From: JBPESN01 sp051710625
Lineage (GTDB): Bacteria; Pseudomonadota; Gammaproteobacteria; Enterobacterales; Enterobacteriaceae
Assembly (NCBI RefSeq): GCF_051710625.1
Contig: NZ_JBPESN010000001.1
Span: forward strand, 1-64,000
Length of the DNA: 64,000 bases
Direction of reading: 5' to 3'
Of the stretch, positions 7,604 to 16,501 are shown piece after piece. Every line of letters begins with the position of its first letter. Within the stretch, counting starts at the first letter, position 1. The notes beneath the pieces are model-generated. The model was not told the DNA's origin and made no database searches. It saw nothing but the letters and a program-made list of their open reading frames with translations. The position numbers and the translations under genes were made by a program.

Positions 7604-9537
7604 ATGTTTGTTACGGCGAGTGAGTTAGTCGGTTTACCCGGATTGCCTGGCACCTTGCAGGAACTTCGCTGGTCACTGAATAAGTGGACTGCAAATTCAC
7701 CCGATTTAGTCCGTAAGCGTTCGGGCACCAAGGCTTTCAAGTACCACATCGATTGTTTGCCGGAACAAACACGCGAGATCATCAAACAACGGCACTATAA
7801 ATCCCTGATTGCGCAATCCCCGGCCCTGCTCGAGCGCAAGGTGCAGGCTCTGAACGATCAGCAGAAGCAGACTGCCGATGCGCGCATGATGCTGGCACAG
7901 GAAGTGGTCCGGTTACAGCAGGGCCGGCATGACCCGCCGCATCGCGGCGGTGACCTTTATCGTCGATGAGTCAAAGGCCGGCACATTGCCCGAGGCCCTG
8001 CAGCGCGCCGCCACGCTGGCTAACGCCAAAAAGGGCCGCACCCCCAAAGCAAGGGGTGGGCAAAAGCAGCCTACAGGAATGGGTGAGTCTCTATCTCAGC
8101 GCTGAGCGGCCCCAGGAGCATCTGGCGATACTGGCTCCCGGGAAGCTGAAGGAAGCAGCGCCCCGAGGACATAACGTGGTTCTACGCCCCGTTCTGACCG
8201 CATTATGCCCGACCCTGTGGCCCGACGGTGCTGGAAGCCTACCGCGCATTTCAGGCGGACTGCCAGAATAAATACCATGACCAGCCTGCCATGCTGGCGG
8301 CCCTGCCGACCTACGACAAGGTCAATCGCATGGTCAAGCGGGTTGCTGCGTCCAACCGAAGGGTCAAGGGCCGGGTCACCGGCTCGGCGCTCAAAGCGTA
8401 TCAGGTGTACCAGCAGCGGGATTGGGCGCAGATGCCGGTAAATGGCTGCTGGATAGCCGACGGCAAGTCGCTGAACATGAAAGTGGCGCATCCGATACAC
8501 GGGCGGCCCTTTACCCCGGAGCTGACTTTGGTGCTCGACGGGCGTACCCGCTATCTGGTGGGCTGGAGCCCGTCACTGGCAGAAAACGCCATCGCGGTAG
8601 CGGATGCGTGGCGTTATACCATCCAGCACCACGGCAAACCGCTGTTTGCCTACTCCGATAACGGCGGCGGCGAGACCAACAAGATGCTGGATGCGGATAT
8701 CACCGGGATTTTTCCCCGGCTGGGTATTGAGCATATTACCGGTATCCCCGGTAACCCGCCGGCGCGGGGCATTATCGAGCGGCTGAACGGCGCTCTGCCA
8801 CGCAGGCTGGCCCTGCGCTTTCAGACTTATAACGGATTGAGCGCCACCCCAACGGGGCGCGGGTGCAGGGGCAAAAACTGCTGAGTCTGTCGAATCCCCT
8901 GCGTCAGGGGAAGGAGCTGAACACCACGCAGCAAAGGACGCTGGCGATATTGCCCAGCTGGCGGCAGCTGATAGACGCCATTGAGGAGGAGGTGCAGCGC
9001 TATAACCACAGCCACGAGCACAGCGCCCTGCCCAAGGTCAACGGTAAATCAATGACGCCGGCCGCCTACCGTAAGGTTCTGTTGGCTGAGGAAGGGGACG
9101 ATATTGAATACCTGACGCCAGGCGAGTCGCGCGAGATGTTTATGCCGGAAGAAAAACGTGTGGCCCAGCGCGGTTGGCTTGAATTACTGAATAACCAGTA
9201 TTTTGCCAGGGAGCTGATTGAGGTAGACCGCCAGACGGTGCGAGTGGCTTACGATATCCATAAGCCTAATGAAGTGATTATTCGCCAGATGGACGGGGCC
9301 TATCTCTGTACTGCGCTGTGGAATGGCAATACTGCCTCGCCGGTGCCGGTCTCCAGAGTGGAAAAAGCGCCGGAAGCGCGCGCCAAGCGTCGCATTAAAC
9401 TGGCCAAAAGCAAAATTCAGGATGCAAAAGACGAATTACGCCCGGTGATTGATGCACCCAGGGAGAGCGATTACAGCCTGCTGATACCCCAGGTATCGGC
9501 ACCCGAAAAAGATAAGGTGTATTTGTTTAAATCTTAA
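7604..9537 (+). pseudogene. MuA-like DDE transposase, frameshifted (copy 1)
   Basis: It begins with the MuA N-terminal DNA-binding region (VSL-type HTH; LRWSLNKWTANSPDLVRKRS). The catalytic core follows with Asp in NGCWIADGKSLN, Asp in PLFAYSDNGGGETN and Glu in RGIIERLNGALP, then the C-terminal domain to KDKVYLFKS. Frame changes are needed near 7925, between 8040 and 8170 and near 8860. Relative to prophage 2 it also lacks a 69-base segment (AAQPVDESVKHSTAIKPRDE and neighbours) near 7807. The full length of about 640 residues matches MuA (663). The catalytic residues survive but no continuous protein can be made. Confidence 0.9.
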
Positions 9538-9587
9538 TATGAGCACGATATCAAGCAGGTCGGTAATAACCGGTAAAAATATATTGT

Positions 9588-10517
9588 ATGACAACGCGAG
9601 AACGTATTTTCCAGCTGATGGCGCGGTCAGGCTACACCCAGCGCAAGGTGGCCGATAAAACTGGATTAAGCGGCGCGACCATTTCACAATATTTAAAGGG
9701 GGTTTACAACGGCAATATTGATAACGTCGAGGGCACACTGCGAGATTTTTTGACCGTGAGACAGAGCGCGCCTACCGGCGGGACATTAAGGTAAATTTTG
9801 TGCCGACCCATCTGGCCAGGGTGGCGCTCGACCTGATTAGTGCCACACACGACTTCGGCGATATCGGTGTGATATACAGCCCGGTCGGCATGGGGAAAAG
9901 CATGGTACTGAAAGAGTATGTGCGCGCCAACAGCGTTAATAAAGGCGTCATCCTGATTGAAGCCGACCCCGGCTATACCGCCAAGGTGTTATTGCAGGCG
10001 CTGTGCGCCCGGTTGGGTCTGCAGAAAACCGGCAAGATGCACGAGCTGGTCGAGGAGTGTGTGCAGGGGCTGCGCGACAAAAACTTGGCTGGTCCTGGTT
10101 GACGAGGCCGAGCTGCTGCCCTACAGGGCGCTTGAGGTCCTGCGCCGCATTCACGACCGTTCCGGGGCGGCCATTGTCCTGGCGGGCATGCCGCGCCTGC
10201 TGCTCAATCTGAAAGGCTCACGCGGGGAATACGCCCAGCTTTATAGCCGAGTGGGCATGGCGTTAGACCTGGCGTCCCGCAGGAAAGAGAGCGAAGCCGA
10301 GGATTTCAGCGCCATTCTCGGCAGCCTGCTATCGAACAACGAGGTCTCGGATAACCCGCTTGCGCTCAAGATTGCCTCTGTTTTTCGCAAGCATTCACGG
10401 GGCAATTATCGCCGCCTGTTTAAACTGGCGCGCGGGGTGGCCCGGACAAGTGCTATCGGCAATCAGGGGATGTCCGTGACGTTAATCGACCGCTATGCAG
10501 AAATGCTGATTCATTGA
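9588..10517 (+). pseudogene. MuB-like transposition ATPase, frameshifted
   Basis: The N-terminal HTH (TQRKVADKTGLSGATISQYL) is followed by an AAA+ ATPase: Walker A VIYSPVGMGKSMVLKEYV and Walker B WLVLVDEAELLPYRALE. The C-terminal part RKHSRGNYRRLFKLARGVAR matches MuB target-binding ATPases. One frameshift near 9775 separates the HTH (stop 9792-9794) from the ATPase, and a second near 10090 falls just before Walker B. It follows the transposase as in Mu. Non-functional unless frameshifting restores both joins. Confidence 0.88.
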
Positions 10518-10528
10518 AGAAGAAAAGT

Positions 10529-10777
10529 ATGTCAGTCCATCATAAAGAGGTATCGACTAACAATCATCTTATCGCTGCGATGACGCAGGCAGAAGCCGTT
10601 ATACAGTATTTAACGATAAAAGGCGTGAGTGTAAAAGGCGTGATATTGCATGACTGCAAGCCGGTTATCCGTATTGAACACCATACGCTCTGTGAGCAAT
10701 TATTAAAAAGGGTCAACCGGATTATATCCCCGTTGGCAAAAACGCACGGGGTGGTTTTAAGCAAGGGGTATTCATAA
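10529..10777 (+). CDS. Small phage early protein, unknown function
   Basis: An uninterrupted frame of 82 residues: MSVHHKEVSTNNHLIAAMTQ, later VKGVILHDCKPVIRIEHHTL. I chose the ATG at 10529 over the overlapping TTG at 10514 (ATTGA overlap with the B stop). It lies between B and the DUF3164 gene, where Mu-like phages carry variable small genes. No family recognised. Confidence 0.5.
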   Translation: MSVHHKEVSTNNHLIAAMTQAEAVIQYLTIKGVSVKGVILHDCKPVIRIEHHTLCEQLLKRVNRIISPLAKTHGVVLSKGYS

Positions 10778-10825
10778 AAAATGGATGCAAGGTTATTTGG
10801 TCAGCATCATTATATTGAGGTCACC

Positions 10826-11041
10826 ATGACAATTGAAATTAACATTATTGTTTAGCAAACCCTCATCGGCATTGATGTAAATATCAGTGCCAGCGGTACG
10901 GGCAGTGAAGTTGAAAAGAAAGAAGCCCAGTTTATTCACGATGCACTTGCCACCATATTATCGTGCCGGGCTGATTTCGAGGCCATCAATAAAGGCTCTA
11001 TTGCCAATACATTTAACAGGAGAGGTTATCATGTTTACTAA
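10826..11041 (+). pseudogene. Small phage protein with early amber codon
   Basis: ATG at 10826 gives MTIEINIIV, then TAG at 10853-10855, then the frame stays open as QTLIGIDVNISASGTGSEVE and ends with NRRGYHVY at 11041. A GAGG lies ahead of the ATG. The open frame after the stop overlaps the next ATG (11031) by eleven bases, as in compact phage operons. Function unknown. Confidence 0.5.
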
Positions 11042-11648
11042 CTCACATGACAATACGGTGCCCGCCAATTACTGGCAGGATGCCAAGGGCGCATTAATAC
11101 CCGACGCCATGGTAAAGCCCATTGATAAGGAGCGCGACGCGCTGGTCAAATTTATTGTGGCACGCGCCCGTCCGCTGCATGAGGCATTGCGAGATTTTAA
11201 ACATCGCGCGTTTGTCGATATCCAGGCATTGATTGACCTGTCGATTGAGCAGTGCGGGGTGAAGCGTGGCGGCAGAAAAGGCAATGTGACGCTGTATTCC
11301 TTTAATGGCTGCTACAAGGTCATTCGCGCGCTGCAAGACCGCATTACCTTTGATGAGCGCATCCAGGCCGCCAAGGCGTTAATTGATGATTGCATGACGG
11401 AATGAACGCAGAATGCGCGACCGGAGCTGCTGGCCATTATTGATCAAGCCTTTTCCATTGATAAGAACGGTGATATTAATCCGGCCCGTATTCTGCAGCT
11501 GCGTCGCCATGATATTACCGACTCGCGCTGGTTGCGGGCGATGGATGCGCTGGCATAAGAGGTGCAGGTGGTCTATATCCGCCTTTATGAGCGCATCGAC
11601 GAGACCGGGCAATATCGGCCGCTGTCGCCGGATATCGCCGGGGTATGA
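11031..11648 (+). pseudogene. DUF3164 phage protein, frameshift plus nonsense
   Basis: It starts at 11031 (MFTNSHDNTVPANYWQDAKG) behind a good AGGAG. The core ARARPLHEALRDFKHRAFVD, KRGGRKGNVTLYSFNGCYKV and RIQAAKALIDDCMTE matches the DUF3164 family found in Mu-like early regions. The frame ends at 11405, but a shifted frame continues as PELLAIIDQAFSIDKNGDIN, then an in-frame TAA at 11556-11558, then EVQVVYIRLYERIDETGQYR to 11648. Family function is unknown. Confidence 0.8.
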
Positions 11649-11651
11649 ATC

Positions 11652-11843
11652 ATGAAGGCAGAACAGCTTAATCAATGCTATCCGGTCGGCGCGTACTTTA
11701 TTTATCAACCTAATCGGATTTTAAAAGAAGGCACATTAATAATAACACTGGACAGGGCAATGGATTTAATCGTTTGCAGGGAGGTTAAAATTAATGTAGC
11801 CCCTTATTTTGCAAACATTCTGTGGCTGACACCGAAATGCTGA
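11652..11843 (+). CDS. Small phage protein, unknown function
   Basis: A 63-residue open frame, MKAEQLNQCYPVGAYFIYQP to NVAPYFANILWLTPKC, starting three bases after the DUF3164 stop. It is uninterrupted and reads like a small DNA-adjacent phage protein, but I recognise no family. Confidence 0.5.
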   Translation: MKAEQLNQCYPVGAYFIYQPNRILKEGTLIITLDRAMDLIVCREVKINVAPYFANILWLTPKC

Positions 11844-11954
11844 ATAAATAATGTATTAATACTCTGTTTTAGAATGGCATCAATCCGCCGGTGGTGGCTT
11901 GCGCCAAATAAACGTCATGCCTGTTTTTCTCAACCCATCCGGGAGGACATAAAT

Positions 11955-12173
11955 ATGTTATATCGCGTGATTAAATGTGAATATGGGGATAACGGCAATC
12001 GCTGTCTTTATTATCTTAATGACCGCAGTCTGGTACAGGAATCACGCCTCGTCCCGGTGCCCTTTAGCCTGCGTTTTTATGATGCCCGGCAACGCATGAT
12101 TTATTCAGACGCTATTCGCCAGCAAATGAAACAGGTGGTAATGTGCTATAAAAACAGCATTGAGGACAAGTGA
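11955..12173 (+). CDS. Small phage protein, unknown function
   Basis: A 72-residue frame with a strong GGGAGGAC ribosome-binding site nine bases before ATG 11955. The sequence MLYRVIKCEYGDNGNRCLYY ... VPFSLRFYDARQRMIYSDAI is uninterrupted. The stop (TGA 12171-12173) overlaps the start of the next, exonuclease-like gene. No known family. Confidence 0.55.
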   Translation: MLYRVIKCEYGDNGNRCLYYLNDRSLVQESRLVPVPFSLRFYDARQRMIYSDAIRQQMKQVVMCYKNSIEDK

Positions 12174-12740
12174 TGAACAGACCCATGAATAATGTGATGC
12201 TCGATATCAAAACGCTGGGTAAAAAAGACGGTTGCCCGATATTTATCGGTGGCGGCGGTGATGTTTGAACCAGCAACGGGGCGGGTTAGACCGACGTTTT
12301 ATGCGCGTATCGATTATCAGGCCGCACTCAAATATGGTGAGCCAGAGGCCGAGACCCTGCAATGGTGGCAAAAACAGAGTGATGAGGCATGTCACGAGGC
12401 TTTTGGCGGTAAAGCGCGCCCCGACGTTGTGGCGCGCGCCTTGCGGACTTTTATCGCCACCCACTGCGCTAAACCTCGCGTGCCCTGGGGTAACGGCGCG
12501 GTATTCGATACTCCCCTGCTGGAGAGCTGGTTCGCCCGCGTTGACCCGCAAAAAAAACGACCAGGGCAATGACCGTTACCCCTGGTCATTCTGGGATGTC
12601 GCCGACCTGCGCACACTGGTGCGGCTGTCGGGGATAGATGTGCGCACCATCCCGTTTGATGGTGAAAAGCATCAGGCACTGGCGGATGCCCTGCTGCAGG
12701 TCAAGATAGCGCAGGCCGCCTGGCAGCGATTATTTCCTGA
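12173..12740 (+). pseudogene. Phage 3'-5' exonuclease-like protein, frameshifted
   Basis: It starts NNVMLDIKTLGKKDGCPIF, where family members read MLDIETLG; the exonuclease-motif Glu appears as Lys here, so it may have lost activity besides the frameshifts. The frame shifts near 12240 to AAVMFEPATGRVRPTFYARI, and again in an A8 tract (about 12550) to RYPWSFWDVADLRTLVRLSG. The WGNGAVFDTPLLESWF motif is also present. This resembles the Rv2179c-like 3'-5' exoribonuclease family seen in phages. The C-terminal limit is uncertain. Confidence 0.65.
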
Positions 12741-12901
12741 TGAGAGCCAGTCTTATGCGTCAGTAACCAAATACCCGCTTGCCGAGTGCAAGCGCGCCTT
12801 GACCGCACTGGGGTTATTGCCTTTAGTGTCTTTCTTCGATGAGAGGGAGATGCTTTCGCCGGGACGGCACTCTCATGCGGTGACCCTTCGGAGTGATGCT
12901 C

Positions 12902-13299
12902 ATGAAAAATCTGATTAAAGTGGTGCATGCGAGTAAAAATAAACTCGACTGGGATGAGGAGACCTACCGGGGCTTCCTGCTGCGCGAGACCGGTAAAAAT
13001 AGCGCCAGGGACTGCACTGTCGCCGAGCTGGCGCGCGTGCTGCGCTATATGCGCAGCCAGGGCTTTACCACGTCACCCAAACAGGGCCGCAAGCCCCGTG
13101 TGGCAGCGAGACGTCAGGGGATGCTCAGCGAGATTAAGGCACTGCTCGCGAGCGCCGGGCGGCCCTGGGGCTACCTCAATGGCATGATTGCGCGTATGCT
13201 GGGCGAAAAAAGCCCGTAGAATGGCATCGATGATGCGCAGGGGCGCCAGCTGATGCAGATGCTGATTATGGACGCCAAACGGCACGGGAGGCCGTGATG
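12902..13299 (+). pseudogene. GemA/gp16-like (DUF1018) protein with amber codon
   Basis: MKNLIKVVHASKNKLDWDEE, YRGFLLRETGKNSARDCTVA and VLRYMRSQGFTT are typical of the GemA (DUF1018) family of Mu-like phages, which in Mu modulates host gene expression and DNA topology. An in-frame TAG at 13217-13219 falls after RMLGEKSP; the frame stays open as NGIDDAQGRQLMQMLIMDAK to TGA at 13297-13299. Without the stop the protein would have 131 residues. The stop overlaps the following Mor-like start. Confidence 0.8.
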
Positions 13300-13751
13300 C
13301 AACCGTCGCTGCAGCCCGATTACGCCGAGGGGCAGGCGCTGCTGCCGGAGTCAGTGCAGCAGATTGCCGGCCTGATAGGCTTTCCGGGCCACCGAGGCGC
13401 TTATTCGTCATTTCGGCGGGGTGCCGTTCCGCATCGGCAAGGGATTGCGCGGCGCGGGGGAGCGACGCATTGCCCTGCTGCAGGAAGTTCTGACGCCCTC
13501 TCAGGTGGCGCTGCTGATGCGCCATTTTGGCGGCGAGGAGCTGTATGTCCACCGCTGTGATAAAGCGTGGCGCGCCTAGCGCAACCGCTGCTTTCTGGCT
13601 GAGCTGGACCGGCTGCTGGCTGAAGGGAAGTCCACCACCATGGCCCTTGACGCTATTGTGCCCGCGCTATGGCATCGTCGCGACCCGCGCCCGCGAACTG
13701 GTGCGCCAGCGTCAGGCGGGGTCACCGCCCGAGCAACCCACCCTGTTCTGA
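13297..13751 (+). pseudogene. Mor-family middle-operon activator, frameshifted
   Basis: Pieces in three frames reconstruct a Mor/C-type activator: QALLPESVQQIAGLIGF, then TEALIRHFGGVPFRIGKGLR, then LLMRHFGGEELYVHRCDKAW. After an in-frame TAG at about 13577 come RNRCFLAELDRLLAEGKST and RYGIVATRARELVRQRQAG, the C-terminal HTH. Frame changes are needed near 13380 and 13655. In Mu, Mor activates the middle promoter that drives the late activator C. It sits directly upstream of the lysis cluster. Confidence 0.75.
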
Positions 13752-13754
13752 GTA

Positions 13755-13769
13755 TTACCCTCTACGCCC
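13755..13769 (+). promoter_or_regulatory. Late-promoter-like 15-bp motif, copy A (before lysis genes)
   Basis: TTACCCTCTACGCCC lies 74 bases upstream of the amidase ATG. The same motif (consensus TTACCCYCTACRCCC) occurs 43 bases before the I-like protease gene (21262-21276) and 42 bases before gp46 (22802-22816). All three sites are non-coding gaps at late-operon boundaries. Confidence 0.6.
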
Positions 13770-13790
13770 CGTCATCAGCACCGCCGATCA

Positions 13791-13816
13791 CCTTGCGCCA
13801 CAACCTTGCGCCACAA
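13791..13816. repeat. 13-bp tandem duplication upstream of the amidase
   Basis: CCTTGCGCCACAA occurs twice head to tail (13791-13803 and 13804-13816), lengthening the gap between motif A and the amidase gene. Confidence 0.9.
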
Positions 13817-13819
13817 TAG

Positions 13820-13843
13820 CCTCATGTTCTGCATGAGGTTTTT
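13820..13843 (+). promoter_or_regulatory. Hairpin covering the amidase ribosome-binding site
   Basis: CCTCAT (13820-13825) pairs with ATGAGG (13833-13838) across a 7-base loop and is followed by T5 and the amidase ATG at 13844. The only Shine-Dalgarno-like sequence, AGG, lies in the 3' arm. It could be a terminator, or a structure restricting amidase translation. Confidence 0.5.
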
Positions 13844-14325
13844 ATGTCCCTCGCCATTCATCGCATCATTATTCACTGTGCCACCACACCCAATGGGCGC
13901 GTCCTGGGCCGGGACAACGAAAACGCCGCCCAGGTGATTGACCGCTGGCACCGGGCGCGCGGTTTTCACCGTGACGCCCCGGCCAATGATAACGGCCGGA
14001 CCAGCATTGGCTACCATGGGGTGATTGACGCTGACGGTCAGTGGCTGACCAGGCGCGATGTGGAAGAAGTGGGTGCCCATGTGCGCGGCCATAACGCCGA
14101 TTCGCTGGGTCTCTGCCTGTGGTGGGCACCGACCAGTTTACGTCGGCGCAGTGGGCCGTGCTGTGCACCCAGGTATTGACACTGCGTGTGCACTGTCCCG
14201 AAGCCGCTCTGCACGGTCACCACAATGAATTTTCCAGCAGGCTGTGCCCAAGATTTTCAATACCGGCCTGGGCGTCGGGGAACTTCGCGCCGCTGCGCGG
14301 CCATCTGTGTGAGCGTATTTTATGA
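13844..14325 (+). pseudogene. Phage endolysin, N-acetylmuramoyl-L-alanine amidase
   Basis: MSLAIHRIIIHCATTPNGRV carries the first Zn-binding His of the PGRP/amidase fold; GRTSIGYHGVIDADGQWLTR and EVGAHVRGHNADSLGLCL follow. A frameshift near 14120 joins VGTDQFTSAQWAVLCTQVLT and the C-terminal CPEAALHGHHNEFSSRLCPR with the second Zn site (HGHNEFSxxxCPGF in relatives). The product would cleave peptidoglycan in host lysis. It is the first gene of the late lysis cluster. Confidence 0.85.
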
Positions 14326-14550
14326 TGGCGCGTCTGGCCGAGCTGGTCAGCAATCCCGAGGGGCGGCTGTCGACCTCGGATGTGATTGTCGTCGGCGGGT
14401 TTCTGGTCAGCTCCCTGGTGGTGCCGGACTGTTGCCTGGAGTCGTCAGGAGACCGACCTGACGCTCGGGGTCTATCTCGACGCCTGGTCACCCATGGCAG
14501 CGTCGCCCGCTTTACGCCGGACGGCGCGCCCGTAAACAGGGAGATGCTAA
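14322..14550 (+). pseudogene. Small phage membrane protein (DUF2644-like), frameshifted
   Basis: MMARLAELVSNPEGRLSTSD followed by the hydrophobic stretch VIVVGGFLVSSLVV resembles the DUF2644 membrane proteins next to lysis genes in Mu-like phages. The frame shifts near 14450, after which LGVYLDAW and VTHGSVARFTPDGAPVNREM fit the end. It overlaps the amidase stop by four bases. A holin-related role is possible but not shown. Confidence 0.5.
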
Positions 14551-15175
14551 TGACACGGCTACTCGCACTGATTAAGTTCATTCTCCGTCCGTGGTGGATA
14601 GTCGTACTGGTTGCCGCTCTGGCCGGTGGTGCAGACTACTGGCGCGGCACACAGCAGGCCAGGCTGGTTGCCCAGGCAACACTGGCCACCCGGCAGGCCG
14701 AGTGTGAAGCTCGACAACGCCAGCAGGCGCAGGTCACACAACAGGCGCTGAAAACCGCCCTGACCCGGCAGCAACAGCTGCAGGGGGCCAATGACCGGCT
14801 CAGTGCGTAGCTGGAAACCACACAAGCACGCCCTGACGCTAAAAACCCAACAGTTACACAGGAGTATTGCCTATGCGGTGGCCCATGATGGCGCTGCTTA
14901 TACCGGTCTGGGACCTGATGGGCTGCAGCGCTACCGCGCCGCCCTCGGCTACCCCGCCGACGATAATACTCTGCCTTGTCCGCGTCCGCCGGTTAACCTG
15001 CTGGTGTTGCCGCCCATGTCGCCACACCGCCTCCCTCCTGTAAAGGGGCTTGGCCCGGAGGCGTTGCTTGCACCACGCCAGCGACTACGGGGCCTGGTGT
15101 CTGACCCTGCGAGCCCAGCTGCAGGCGATAAACGCTTTCTATAGCGCACAGGAGAGACCACGCGATGAGCCTTGA
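14548..15175 (+). pseudogene. Rz/Rz1-type spanin pair, broken
   Basis: Starting at 14548, MLMTRLLALIKFILRPWWIV gives a short N-terminal membrane anchor. A coiled-coil rich in Gln and Arg follows (RQQAQVTQQALKTALTRQQQ), as in i-spanin Rz. An in-frame TAG at 14806-14808 interrupts it. A shifted frame continues as KTQQLHRSIAYAVAHDGAAY. Overlapping in another frame, ASDYGAWCLTLRAQLQAINA up to the TGA at 15173-15175 matches the C-terminus of Rz1-like outer-membrane partners. Spanins fuse inner and outer membranes in the last step of lysis. Confidence 0.65.
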
Positions 15176-15407
15176 TCTGGCCTTCAATATTGCCCTGAGC
15201 CTGCTATCGGCGCTCGGCGGCCTGTGGCTTAAAAGCGTCAGTGAAGAACTTCGCCGCCTGCAGTATGAACTGACCCAAGTACGGCAGGACTATCAGCGGC
15301 GTAAGGATGCACAGCGCGACCTGCAGCTAATGACCGGCATGATGCAGGACATCAAGGATAGTATTCAACATATCGATAACAAGCTCGACCGCAAGGCCGA
15401 CAAATAA
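15165..15407 (+). CDS. DUF2730-family phage protein
   Basis: An intact 80-residue protein: N-terminal hydrophobic segment FNIALSLLSALGGLWLKSV, then a charged coiled coil (LRRLQYELTQVRQDYQRRKD ... IQHIDNKLDRK). This matches DUF2730, the Mu gp25-like small membrane protein between lysis and terminase genes. It overlaps the upstream Rz1 frame by eleven bases. Exact function unknown. Confidence 0.75.
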   Translation: MSLDLAFNIALSLLSALGGLWLKSVSEELRRLQYELTQVRQDYQRRKDAQRDLQLMTGMMQDIKDSIQHIDNKLDRKADK

Positions 15408-15422
15408 CGAGGAGCCTGATTC

Positions 15423-15569
15423 ATGAAACCACAGGATGTGATGTCGCCGGTGCTGGCAGAGCTGCGCACCATTCGTACCCAGCTCGACGGTATCAACCGC
15501 CGCCTTGACCGCCTGCAGATGAAGGGCGCACGGGCCGACGCTCATACGGGCGCGACTGGGGGTGTAATG
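15423..15569 (+). pseudogene. Small phage protein preceding DUF1804, frameshifted
   Basis: MKPQDVMSPVLAELRTIRTQ LDGINRRLDRLQ reads as a short coiled coil. The original end is probably in another frame, RTLIRARLGV with a TAA overlapping the next ATG at 15567. Such small genes (Mu gp26 position) have no assigned function. Confidence 0.4.
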
Positions 15570-16069
15570 GCGCATTCCAGGGCCACCCCACCAGGGGCTG
15601 CGGCGGGCTTATGTGTTCGGCAACCCGTCTCTGGAGCGGGCGGCAATCCAGTGCGGCGTCAGTGTGCATTCCGCCCGGCGCTGGAAAAAAAGAGACGCTG
15701 AACAGTGGCGATGACTGGGAGGTGATACGCAGCGCCCATCTGCTGGCCAACGGCGCGCCGGAAGATATCGCGCGCGCCATCCTGACCAACCTGATGGCGC
15801 AGTTTCAGGAGACACTGAAAAAAGTCAACCTGGCTGACACATTGAGTGCCCCAGAGCGGGTTGAGCTGCTAGCACGCTTAACGGATGCGTGGAGCAAGTC
15901 CATTGCCGCCAGCAAAAAAAGCCTGCCCGAGACCAGCCAGTTGGCCACCGCCATGGAGACCCTGAAGCTGCTCTCGGCGTTTATTCAGGACAAACACCCC
16001 CGACATCTGGCGGCGTTTGTTGACATTCTTGAGGCTTTCGGGCCGGTATTGGAAAAACATTATGGCTAA
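15567..16069 (+). pseudogene. DUF1804 phage protein, N-terminal frameshifts
   Basis: The reconstructed N-terminus (MAHSRAT, LRRAYVFGNPSLERAAIQCG, VSVHSARRWKKRDAEQW) is spread over shifted frames, while the rest is continuous: DDWEVIRSAHLLANGAPEDI ARAIL and KSLPETSQLATAMETLKLLS to VLEKHYG. This matches DUF1804, which holds an HTH and lies where Mu-like phages encode the small terminase component. Its stop overlaps the following ATG. Confidence 0.8.
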
Positions 16070-16471
16070 TCAATTTGTTGAAATCCGGGATGACGTGGCC
16101 GTTATCGCCGGGGAAATCACCAAGGTTTGGGTCAGCAACGGCGGCGAGGTGTTTCTCAAGCTGCGCGATGGCGCGGTGCATGCCGTGGATGTCGCCTATG
16201 GCGAAACACCCTTCAGGCGTCAACTCACATCAAAAACCAGATAGAGGCGGCGCTGGCATTGAAGCAGCTGGTCAAGCTGTTGCCGGGCGCGCACCTCGAC
16301 CCGGCCGAGATCAGCGTGGTCAGGGTCGCCGGCGAGAATGTGTCTGTCGGTCTGGACGGCGGTGCACATTTTTTATGTTTGGCGAGCGTCGCCGGCAGCG
16401 TTGACACGGTGGCAGAGACCCTGGTGTCGCGCATCAATGCGGTACTGGCTGAGCGCCATCATGGCGTGTAA
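16062..16471 (+). pseudogene. Phage protein of unknown function, frameshifted
   Basis: MANQFVEIRDDVAVIAGEIT to AVHAVDVAYGETP, then a shifted frame from about 16205 reads THIKNQIEAALALKQLVKLL and SVGLDGGAHFLCLASVAGSV. It lies between DUF1804 and the large terminase. I do not recognise the family. One indel is enough to explain its state. Confidence 0.5.
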
Positions 16472-16501
16472 ACCGCGTTTACCGGGGATTTAAAGCGAAA
16501 T

